Positions 6,104 to 11,289 of a DNA stretch of 12,057 nucleotides are shown one piece after another. The translations under genes and the position numbers were made by a program. Each line of letters starts with the position of its first letter. Within the stretch, counting starts at the first letter, position 1. The notes under the pieces were generated by a model that saw nothing but the letters and a program-made list of their open reading frames with translations, searched no databases and was not told where the DNA came from. This stretch comes from Candidatus Saccharimonadota bacterium (lineage in GTDB: Bacteria; Patescibacteriota; Saccharimonadia; Saccharimonadales; Saccharimonadaceae): the NCBI GenBank assembly GCA_016199685.1, contig JACQGD010000008.1, positions 1-12,057 of the forward strand. Direction: 5' to 3'.

Positions 6104-6429
6104 TGAATGGGTATGAAATTGCATCAGGCGCCGTACGAAACCATAACCCAGAAGTAATGTATGAAGCGTTTGGCGTACTCGGTTATAGTCATGAATATGT
6201 TGAGGAGAAATTCGGTGCGATGCTTAGTGCGTTTAAGTTTGGTGCACCTCCACACGCCGGCGCTGCGTTCGGAATCGATCGTATATTTATGGTACTAAGT
6301 GATGAGACGAATATCCGCGAAGTTGTAGCCTTTCCAAAGAATGGCTCTGGCGTCGATGCGATGATGAGTTCACCAAGTGTCGTTGACGACGTCCAACTGA
6401 AAGAACTTAGTCTTAAGATTACAGAATAA
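6016..6429 (+). CDS. aspS: Aspartyl-tRNA synthetase, C-terminal part (frameshifted gene)
   Basis: The distal part of aspS in frame 1. Homology begins at P (5956-5958), before the first ATG at 6016, with FYEWDEGAKKVDFGHNPFSMPRGG; the ATG codes for the M of FSMPRGG. It includes SGAVRNHNPEVM and motif 3 (HAGAAFGIDRIFMVL; the GIDR arginine codon is at 6280-6282), which binds ATP. The end PKNGSGVDAMMSSPS is the normal bacterial AspRS C-terminus. The two parts total 576 residues; adding about 14 missing ones gives the usual length of about 590. The fragment has no promoter or ribosome binding site of its own, so it is best regarded as part of one broken gene. Confidence 0.88.
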   Translation: MPRGGAEALAAADTDEKKLAIVADQYDMVMNGYEIASGAVRNHNPEVMYEAFGVLGYSHEYVEEKFGAMLSAFKFGAPPHAGAAFGIDRIFMVLSDETNIREVVAFPKNGSGVDAMMSSPSVVDDVQLKELSLKITE

Positions 6430-6463
6430 TTGTTATTATAACAACACAATTTATTCGTGTTGT
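6430..6463 (+). terminator. Alternative hairpins after aspS, weak terminator candidate
   Basis: Two mutually exclusive stems start right after the stop codon: TTGTTA/TAACAA (6430-6435 with 6439-6444) and ACAACAC/GTGTTGT (6441-6447 with 6457-6463). What follows is A-rich, not T-rich, so a classical terminator is doubtful. Confidence 0.3.
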
Positions 6464-6496
6464 AAGAAAAATTACATTCAAAGACGTTATGTAGCG

Positions 6497-6502
6497 TACA
6501 AT
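6497..6502 (+). promoter_or_regulatory. Possible -10 box (TACAAT) of the small membrane protein/YtxH operon
   Basis: TACAAT lies 34 nt before ATG 6536. No convincing -35 box is at 16-18 bp; TTACAT (6472-6477) is at 19 bp. The leader carries the Shine-Dalgarno AAAGGA (6524-6529). Confidence 0.35.
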
Positions 6503-6535
6503 AAGACTGTAATCATTAACATGAAAGGATAATCC

Positions 6536-6754
6536 ATGGACGATTTACGTGTTCTTGTGACGCTTCTTTCTATTGCAGTGACGCTTTTGTCAGTCGTTAT
6601 AGTTGCCTTGCTTGTTGCAGTGACTATCGTACTATTAAAAGTAAATCATATTGCAAAGAATATTGATGCCGTGACAACAAACGTTGCTTCAGCGACCGAA
6701 TGGCTATCACCAGTAAAAGTAGCAACAACGATTGCTAATGCATTTAGAAAATAA
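6536..6754 (+). CDS. Small membrane protein (DUF948-like), first gene of YtxH operon
   Basis: A 72-residue protein: one long N-terminal membrane helix (about 7-35, Val/Leu/Ile-rich), then a hydrophilic stretch with VNHIAKNIDAVTTNVASATEW and a short basic tail. This layout resembles DUF948-type general-stress proteins that are commonly paired with YtxH proteins, but it is short and the family call is tentative. The start has AAAGGA (6524-6529) 6 nt upstream. Its TAA stop (6752-6754) overlaps the Shine-Dalgarno site of the next gene, so the two are probably translationally coupled. Cell-envelope localisation follows from the helix; no enzymatic function is suggested. Confidence 0.75.
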   Translation: MDDLRVLVTLLSIAVTLLSVVIVALLVAVTIVLLKVNHIAKNIDAVTTNVASATEWLSPVKVATTIANAFRK

Positions 6755-6767
6755 GGAGGAAATGAAA

Positions 6768-7145
6768 ATGTCAAAACTAATTAAACTCGCTGCAGCTGTA
6801 GTAGGTGGATTCGTCGCTGGTATTCTACTAGCACCAAAAAGTGGCAAAGAAACTCGTGAAGAGATCAAGACAAAGACTGAAGACGCAAAGATTGCTGCAC
6901 GTCAAAAAGCAGCTGAAGTAAAAGCAGCAGGCAAAGAAGCCGCGGTGACGCTTCGTAAGGGTGCAGATATCGCAGGCAAAGAAGCAAATGAATTTGGTAG
7001 AAGCGCTAAATCAACTGCTGAAAAGATTGCTGCTGAAGTTAATGACCTAGGTGGAGAAGCGCGAACACGAGCGAATCGTGTTGCAGCAGACGCAAAAGCG
7101 ACTGGCCGTGTCATCCAAAAAGATGCTGAAAAGCACCTAAAATAG
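6768..7145 (+). CDS. YtxH-domain general-stress-like membrane protein
   Basis: A 125-residue protein. The N-terminal glycine-rich helix AAAVVGGFVAGILLAPKSGKE (residues 8-28) followed by REEIK is the YtxH-family hallmark. The rest (about 35-125) is a long Ala/Lys/Glu-rich amphipathic helix region likely to be coiled coil, LEA-like in composition, with recurring AA-K/R-E-A units. YtxH proteins are associated with general stress in Firmicutes; their molecular role is not well defined. The start at ATG 6768 (MSKLIKL) was chosen because AAGGAGG (6753-6759) is 8 nt upstream, whereas the in-frame ATG at 6762 leaves only 2 nt. It is co-transcribed with the gene ending at 6754. Confidence 0.85.
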   Translation: MSKLIKLAAAVVGGFVAGILLAPKSGKETREEIKTKTEDAKIAARQKAAEVKAAGKEAAVTLRKGADIAGKEANEFGRSAKSTAEKIAAEVNDLGGEARTRANRVAADAKATGRVIQKDAEKHLK

Positions 7146-7160
7146 TACTATTCTACTATC

Positions 7161-7193
7161 GTAAAGCACCGCTTCTCTGAGGCGGTGATTTAC
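7161..7193 (+). terminator. Hairpin after the YtxH operon, probable terminator
   Basis: CACCGC (7167-7172) pairs with GCGGTG (7182-7187), extended past one G-A mismatch by GTAAA (7161-7165) with TTTAC (7189-7193). The stem is stable but the T-tract is short and interrupted (TTTACTATTT). It ends four bases before the next promoter. Confidence 0.55.
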
Positions 7194-7196
7194 TAT

Positions 7197-7224
7197 TTGA
7201 CAAATTATTAAATCTCGTTATACT
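7197..7224 (+). promoter_or_regulatory. Near-consensus promoter of the orphan gene
   Basis: TTGACA (7197-7202, perfect) and TATACT (7219-7224, five of six) with a 16-bp spacer. The predicted start is about 7231, giving a UTR of about 47 nt with GAGAGGA (7261-7267) as the Shine-Dalgarno site. It is the best -35/-10 pair in the window. Confidence 0.75.
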
Positions 7225-7277
7225 CAAGCCATCCAGGCGCGTTTTGCGTACGGAAGAACTGAGAGGATGTGAGTACG

Positions 7278-7691
7278 ATGGGTAAAAAGGCTGAGGCCGG
7301 TAAAACCCTTGGACTACGGAGTCCGCAAGCTACACGTCGTAGCGTATCGCTTGATGAGTTCGCTGAACTTCTCGAAAGTAGTGATACGCTCGGTGAAGTT
7401 GAAATAGTGACGACAAGGGGTGTATATGCAGCATCTGTCATGCCACCGTTGAGAGAGCATGGCGAATCTCCATACGCGGACTATCAAGGCTTGAAGTATG
7501 TTCGACGCTTCTTGCTAGAAGGCATATCGCTCGACAGTGTGCTCTGTGAAGAGATTGGGTCTGTCGGCTATTTTTCGGATACCCGACGCCTTATCTTGAT
7601 TGACACCAAGGTCAACGGAAAAGTGAGGCGAATGAAAGAGCCTATCACGGTCGTATCGGTATGCGTTACGGAATACGTATTCGATGCATAG
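7278..7691 (+). CDS. Hypothetical protein, no recognised family
   Basis: A 137-residue protein with no signal peptide or membrane segment. Residues 1-25 are basic and low-complexity (GKKAEAGKTLGLRSPQATRR). The body (26-137) looks like a compact alpha/beta domain: a helix around SLDEFAELLE, then strands EVEIVTTRGVYAA, RRLILIDTKV and PITVVSVCVTEYVF. There are two Cys (in SVLCEE and SVCVTE) but no metal-binding pattern. ATG 7278 lies 10 nt after GAGAGGA; the in-frame GTG at 7269 would overlap that site. It is monocistronic behind a strong promoter, its last codons overlap a repeated palindrome, and a long hairpin follows, so it may be an accessory gene. I offer no function. Confidence 0.6.
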   Translation: MGKKAEAGKTLGLRSPQATRRSVSLDEFAELLESSDTLGEVEIVTTRGVYAASVMPPLREHGESPYADYQGLKYVRRFLLEGISLDSVLCEEIGSVGYFSDTRRLILIDTKVNGKVRRMKEPITVVSVCVTEYVFDA

Positions 7692-7700
7692 AATACGTAT
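7671..7700. repeat. Two copies of GAATACGTAT, 20 bp apart
   Basis: GAATACGTAT occurs at 7671-7680 and 7691-7700. The first copy extends to the perfect 12-bp palindrome GAATACGTATTC (7671-7682). The 20-bp period puts both on the same face of the helix. They straddle the stop codon of the hypothetical gene. Confidence 0.6.
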
Positions 7701-7708
7701 GGTGATGT

Positions 7709-7746
7709 AGATACCTATGTTAACAAAGGCGTTAACATAGGTATCT
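7709..7746. repeat. Perfect 16-bp inverted repeat between convergent genes
   Basis: AGATACCTATGTTAAC (7709-7724) and its exact reverse complement (7731-7746) flank the 6-nt loop AAAGGC. No T-tract follows on either strand, so it is not a standard intrinsic terminator. It may stabilise or process the 3' ends of both convergent transcripts, or be a protein-binding dyad. Confidence 0.75.
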
Positions 7747-7775
7747 CGCTACCGACCACTCCTCTCGGTTCAAAT

Positions 7776-8297
7776 TCAAACTTCGATTTCAATTGGCGCA
7801 TCATCGATGCGCTTATATGTTGCTCCAACTTTCTCAGCAAATGGTGGAATCATAGTATCGGGGAGACCCTTACCTACTTTTGAAAGTATGGCGTCGTGCG
7901 TCGGGAAAACAATGCTTGGTTTTACCGCAAGTAGATAATCGATTGATTCAGAGATTTTTAGCCACGGTGCCGCTACTGGAAGTGCGAGAACCTTTACTTG
8001 CACACCAGGATCGACGAATGAATCACCGGGGTAAAAAATAGCTTCATTGATTAGGAGACCAAGATTCGCAATCTGCGACATGTCAGGATGAATCGTGGCA
8101 TGCTCACCACCTAAGAACTTGAGATTGAATGGTCCAACTTTTACCTCATCGTCAGAAGTAACGGTTTTATAGGGAAGAGTCTCATTGTTAACACCGAACT
8201 GTCGAGTAATGTCGCCATGTGCTATAACAACGGCATCGGGATTATGGGCGATGATTGCACCAAGTGCTGCCACGTGCTCGTATTTTGTAATTTTCAT
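7776..8297 (-). CDS. Metallo-beta-lactamase-fold hydrolase lacking its HxHxDH segment
   Basis: A 173-residue protein of the UlaG-like/UPF0173 branch of the metallo-beta-lactamase superfamily. Recognisable are the opening MKITKYEH, the strand NPDAVVIAHGD, GGEHATIH (about 63-70), the loop YPGDSF with its metal-bridging Asp, and FPTHDA near the end. Homologues, about 210-230 residues long, continue after KYEH with the first strands and then THxHxDH. Here KYEH joins VAALGAIIAHNPD directly, so 45-50 residues including three metal ligands are missing. The frame is intact. The product is probably inactive or altered; an in-frame deletion, real or from assembly, is the likeliest cause. The promoter is leaderless-type. 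Confidence 0.75.
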   Translation of the reverse strand: MKITKYEHVAALGAIIAHNPDAVVIAHGDITRQFGVNNETLPYKTVTSDDEVKVGPFNLKFLGGEHATIHPDMSQIANLGLLINEAIFYPGDSFVDPGVQVKVLALPVAAPWLKISESIDYLLAVKPSIVFPTHDAILSKVGKGLPDTMIPPFAEKVGATYKRIDDAPIEIEV

Positions 8298-8303
8298 AAA
8301 TGT

Positions 8304-8309
8304 AGTATA
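8304..8309 (-). promoter_or_regulatory. -10 box (TATACT) of the metallo-hydrolase gene, leaderless
   Basis: On the minus strand TATACT (8309 to 8304) is followed by six bases and then ATG at 8297, so a start at +7 is exactly the A of the ATG. A weak -35 (TCGACC, 18-bp spacing) falls inside the hairpin at 8324-8351. No Shine-Dalgarno site is possible on such an mRNA. Confidence 0.6.
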
Positions 8310-8323
8310 CCTTTCAGATAGGC

Positions 8324-8356
8324 AATAGGTCGACCGGGAAGTCGACCTATTTTTTT
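8324..8356 (+). terminator. Intrinsic terminator oriented on the plus strand
   Basis: An 11-bp perfect stem (AATAGGTCGAC, 8324-8334, with GTCGACCTATT, 8341-8351) has the loop CGGGAA, followed by T8350-8356. The T-tract is on the plus strand although both flanking genes are on the minus strand. The minus-strand exit (ATTGCCTATC) is poor in T but the stem could still slow read-through from the glsB-like gene. Confidence 0.75.
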
Positions 8357-8384
8357 AGTAGGGTTAGGTGCCAAAAGTGGGAAT

Positions 8385-8657
8385 TTACGCGTGGTGCGGA
8401 GAGCCGCCACGAACTGCTTTGACGATTGCAAGTAAGATAACAGCGCCAAGGATTGCGACGAGTAGGCTCGAGATATTAAAGCCTTCAGGTGCCGCACCGG
8501 TAATTGTCTGGACGACGAATCCACCGACGAATGCACCAATGATACCGACAACAATATTTGCGAGTGCTCCCATTTGTGCGTCAGTTTTCATGATCATAGA
8601 TGCGATCCATCCGGCGAGTGCTCCAAAAATAATCCATGCAATTATGTTGAGTATCAT
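8385..8657 (-). CDS. GlsB/YeaQ/YmgE family membrane protein
   Basis: A 90-residue protein of the transglycosylase-associated protein family. It has three membrane helices: about 2-22 (IAWIIFGALAGWIASMIM), 29-54 (the conserved glycine-rich NIVVGIIGAFVGGFV) and 63-82. The linker between the last two is TGAAPEGFNISS. It is a small integral protein of the cytoplasmic membrane. Homologues are stress-induced, and their biochemical role is not established despite the family name. AGGAGG (8665-8670) lies 7 nt before ATG 8657, an excellent ribosome binding site. It is monocistronic, between msrA and the metallo-hydrolase gene on the same strand, with its own promoter. Confidence 0.9.
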   Translation of the reverse strand: MILNIIAWIIFGALAGWIASMIMKTDAQMGALANIVVGIIGAFVGGFVVQTITGAAPEGFNISSLLVAILGAVILLAIVKAVRGGSPHHA

Positions 8658-8689
8658 TATGTTTCCTCCTGTTTATTAGTGATAGTTCT

Positions 8690-8695
8690 ACTATA
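8690..8695 (-). promoter_or_regulatory. Predicted -10 box (TATAGT) of the glsB-like gene
   Basis: TATAGT on the minus strand (8695 to 8690) is preceded by TTG. The start is predicted near 8683, giving a leader of about 26 nt that contains AGGAGG. No -35 match is seen at 17 bp; that place is taken by the palindrome at 8710-8721. Confidence 0.5.
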
Positions 8696-8721
8696 CAAAT
8701 TTGTACAAGTTACCGCGGTAA
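8694..8721. repeat. Two adjacent 12-bp palindromes in the glsB-like promoter
   Basis: TACAAATTTGTA (8694-8705) abuts the -10 box and TTACCGCGGTAA (8710-8721) covers the -35 region; both are perfect. Their position suggests operator sites for one or two dimeric regulators. Confidence 0.45.
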
Positions 8722-8724
8722 GAT

Positions 8725-8747
8725 TTATTACAAGAGGGTCGTAATAA
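8725..8747 (-). terminator. Hairpin just after msrA, weak terminator candidate
   Basis: TTATTAC (8725-8731) pairs with GTAATAA (8741-8747) around a 9-nt loop, directly after the msrA stop. The minus-strand exit (AAATCTTACC) has no real T-tract, so termination would be inefficient. Confidence 0.35.
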
Positions 8748-8748
8748 T

Positions 8749-9276
8749 TCAGTCACTAATAAAATAGTCGCTAAAGTGAGAGCGCACTTTGATGATTTTT
8801 GGCGTAATGACGATAGAGCAGTAGCCATTTGTTGGATTATTATTGAAGTAATCTTGGTGTTCCGGCTCGGCTGCATAAAAAGTTGCAAGTGGGGATACTT
8901 CTGTGACGATTGGGTCGTCCCAAATAGCTTTGGCGCGATCTATGGCTGCTTCAAATTCTGCTTTTTGATCATTGTCAGTATAAAGCATAACAGAGCGGTA
9001 TTGAGTGCCTTCGTCGGCGCCTTGGCGATTGAGCGTTGTCGGGTCATGAAGAGTGAAGAATATGTCGAGGATTGTTTCAGCAGGCAGAACACTTTCATCA
9101 AATGTTATTTTGACGACTTCGGCGTGACCAGTCGTCCCTGTTGCAACTTGGTAATAGGTTGGGTTATCATTTTCACCACCAGCGTAGCCACTGACAACCT
9201 CAGTGACTCCTCGTATTCTTCGAAAGACAGCGTCGAGACACCAGAAGCACCCTCCGCCTAATATGTATGTAGTCAT
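8749..9276 (-). CDS. msrA: Peptide methionine (S)-S-oxide reductase
   Basis: A 175-residue protein, normal for single-domain MsrA. The catalytic motif GGGCFWC has the nucleophile C10 and a second Cys C13. Next come GVTEVVSGYAGG, GHAEVVKITFDES, FFTLHDPTTLNRQGADEGTQYRS (conserved substrate and Asp/Tyr residues) and the C-terminal NPTNGYC (C153), the usual resolving-Cys position. It reduces methionine-S-sulfoxide in proteins with thioredoxin-type electrons, in the cytoplasm since no signal peptide is present. No MsrB is fused or adjacent. The start at 9276 is set by the TATAAT box 7 nt away, which predicts a leaderless mRNA. Confidence 0.95.
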   Translation of the reverse strand: MTTYILGGGCFWCLDAVFRRIRGVTEVVSGYAGGENDNPTYYQVATGTTGHAEVVKITFDESVLPAETILDIFFTLHDPTTLNRQGADEGTQYRSVMLYTDNDQKAEFEAAIDRAKAIWDDPIVTEVSPLATFYAAEPEHQDYFNNNPTNGYCSIVITPKIIKVRSHFSDYFISD

Positions 9277-9282
9277 AGATTT

Positions 9283-9311
9283 ATTATACGCTTCCTATAG
9301 ACAAGTCTGAA
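9283..9311 (-). promoter_or_regulatory. Promoter of msrA, leaderless spacing
   Basis: On the minus strand TTCAGA (9311 to 9306), a 17-bp spacer and a perfect TATAAT (9288 to 9283), then six bases and ATG. The start at +7 coincides with the A of the ATG, the same geometry as the metallo-hydrolase promoter. Confidence 0.65.
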
Positions 9312-9346
9312 CTAGATATCATAAATAGAACATAACCATGATGTAG

Positions 9347-9352
9347 TATACT
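9347..9352 (+). promoter_or_regulatory. -10 box (TATACT) of the pectate-lyase-fold gene
   Basis: TATACT ends 61 nt before ATG 9413, predicting a leader of about 54 nt that carries GAGAAGGTGAG (9393-9403) as Shine-Dalgarno. The -35 box is not recognisable. It is divergent from the msrA promoter. Confidence 0.45.
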
Positions 9353-9412
9353 TATAGTAAAATCATGTATTCATGTACCGCAATTGCATAATGAGAAGGT
9401 GAGAAAAATAGT

Positions 9413-11278
9413 ATGGCACGTTTACCACAACCAGGCGGAGATAGCGGCAATTGGGGAAGTATTCTTAATGACTACCTATCCCAAGCTCATAAAACAGATG
9501 GTACGCTCAAAGATGATGTTGTCGCTGCAAATGCACTTGCATCAAACGCCGTTGTTGAAAGCTCACTCGCAGACAGTGCAGTCACTAAGCCTAAGCTTGC
9601 GTCATCAGTACAGGCAAGTTTGAATAAAGCTGATACGTCTGTCCAGCCTGCGGATATTCAATCTAAAGTCAATAAAAGTGACCTCTTTCTCAACGCAAGA
9701 GATTACGGTGTTCTCGGTAATGGTACGGATGAGACATCGGCCATCACGGCATTATTTACTGCTGCGTTGTCTATTAACTCGGTACCAGGTGTGACGAGTG
9801 GTACGACATATCGAACACCTACTATATATTTTCCAGCAGGAACTTATTCGTGGTCGACAAAAATTATCGCAAATCTCAGTGTTTCATCACCGGCAAATAG
9901 GGACAGAAGAAGGCTCATCATAAAGGGTGATGGTGAAGGTGCAACTGTATTTAAGCCGACGTACGCGCTTGATGCTGGCTTACATGTAAAGAATGGACTA
10001 CTGACAATTAGTGGAATTCGATGGATAGGAACTGGATCTAATTCCTTCCTTCGCCTCGGGGACCCTGTCACAGGTACAAGTTATGTAAATCAATTCAAAG
10101 TCGAAAGCTGTGCATTTCATAATGGTGGCGATATGATTATTTTTGACTGGTGTTTTGATGGTGCTTTCCAGGATGTGCAGTTTTCCTCTATCGGCGCTGG
10201 TAAAAGTGGCATTCTAGTAAATCCTCATGAGGATGATAACTGTAATAATGTTAGTTTCATTCGGTGTCACTGGGAGCCGGCTGGTGCTGGCGTGACAATG
10301 GTTAAAGTACGAGGTGGAGCGCTAACCGCTCAGCGTCATTCGCAGTTCAACTTTGTATCATGCCACTTCGAAACGCGTCGATATGACTGCATGGTATTTG
10401 ATATCGAGAACGCTAATAGCTTCAATATAACAGGTACAAGAATTGTTCAGAATGAAGATAGCGCAGGTACGTCCCTGCCATCGTCGGCACTCCCAATGTT
10501 TCGCCTCGTGACAATTAATAGTTTTGCGTTATCGGACTGTGTAGTCGGTCGGGTCGCCTCTTCAACAACAGACACTTGGCTAAATAAAATATTCTCTGTA
10601 GGTGGATCGGCAAGAGCTATCAAGGCGAGCGGAACATTCTTTGCTCCTTATACGACAAGTTCAAGCGAAGCGAAGGCTTCTTTGTGGCAATCCGACAGTA
10701 CAATACCCTATATTACCGATGGTACTTCTGTGATCGAATTTAGTGGGGGCTGCTCTATCGGTTCACGCTCTGCGCCAAAAGTAAGCGACGACGTGTTGAC
10801 AGTTACCTCTGCAAATGCACGTAATCGTAACTGGTCAATGAAGATCGATGATACTAATTCGCAGCAACTCCGCTACTATTATTCAAATGACAGTGCAACA
10901 CTTGATTCATCATCAGCATATAAATTCGGCGTGGGAACTGACGGTGTGCTGAGCTTGCGTAACGGTATTACTTCGGCGGCGCAGAGTACTATCGCAAATA
11001 ATGCTACCGCTGCTTATGATCTGGTGGGTATCAATAACGGTTCAAAACGAGCGTTGTATATTATTATTGCAAGAACGCCATCTGAGCACACATGGGCACT
11101 AGTTTATTCAAGTGGCGTAGCATTAAACACAATTGCAGCTGGCTCGGATATGGCAGTAGGAACAACTAATCAATCAGTTAGTGGCAAATTCAATATATAC
11201 CTGAATGGATCAGTTTTGACGGTCCAGAATCTGTTTGGCTCATCGGCACTTGTCTCATGCGTGCCGGTAGGTTTTTAA
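9413..11278 (+). CDS. Pectate-lyase-fold (beta-helix) tail-spike-like protein
   Basis: A 621-residue protein. The N-terminus (MARLPQPGGDSGNWG, then ILNDYL and HKTDGTLK, residues 1-33) is a short module shared with phage-tail or surface proteins. A Ser/Ala/Lys-rich, likely helical neck follows (about 35-92: SLADSAVTKPKL, VQASLNKADTSVQ). A Pectate_lyase_3-type right-handed beta-helix starts at DYGVLGNGTDETSAI (97-111) with PAGTYSW (141-147) and runs to about 440. The C-terminal domain (about 460-621) is Ser/Asn/Thr-rich and may be a second beta domain for trimerisation or binding. There is no signal peptide, membrane helix or sortase motif, so export, if any, uses another route. It could be a polysaccharide-degrading or host-binding spike; catalytic residues were not identified. 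AAGGTG (9396-9401) precedes ATG 9413. Confidence 0.75.
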   Translation: MARLPQPGGDSGNWGSILNDYLSQAHKTDGTLKDDVVAANALASNAVVESSLADSAVTKPKLASSVQASLNKADTSVQPADIQSKVNKSDLFLNARDYGVLGNGTDETSAITALFTAALSINSVPGVTSGTTYRTPTIYFPAGTYSWSTKIIANLSVSSPANRDRRRLIIKGDGEGATVFKPTYALDAGLHVKNGLLTISGIRWIGTGSNSFLRLGDPVTGTSYVNQFKVESCAFHNGGDMIIFDWCFDGAFQDVQFSSIGAGKSGILVNPHEDDNCNNVSFIRCHWEPAGAGVTMVKVRGGALTAQRHSQFNFVSCHFETRRYDCMVFDIENANSFNITGTRIVQNEDSAGTSLPSSALPMFRLVTINSFALSDCVVGRVASSTTDTWLNKIFSVGGSARAIKASGTFFAPYTTSSSEAKASLWQSDSTIPYITDGTSVIEFSGGCSIGSRSAPKVSDDVLTVTSANARNRNWSMKIDDTNSQQLRYYYSNDSATLDSSSAYKFGVGTDGVLSLRNGITSAAQSTIANNATAAYDLVGINNGSKRALYIIIARTPSEHTWALVYSSGVALNTIAAGSDMAVGTTNQSVSGKFNIYLNGSVLTVQNLFGSSALVSCVPVGF

Positions 11279-11289
11279 ATATTGATACA

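Noticed and set aside
7671..7746. CRISPR or transposon end
   Set aside because: Only two short direct copies and one inverted repeat; no spacer series, no transposase and no target-site duplication visible.
8368..8679. 103-codon plus-strand frame opposite the glsB-like gene
   Set aside because: Low-complexity mirror of a membrane protein; the minus-strand gene has an excellent ribosome binding site and a recognised family.
8776..9261. 161-codon plus-strand frame opposite msrA
   Set aside because: Fully antisense to a clear, full-length MsrA; Cys-rich shadow sequence with no ribosome binding site.
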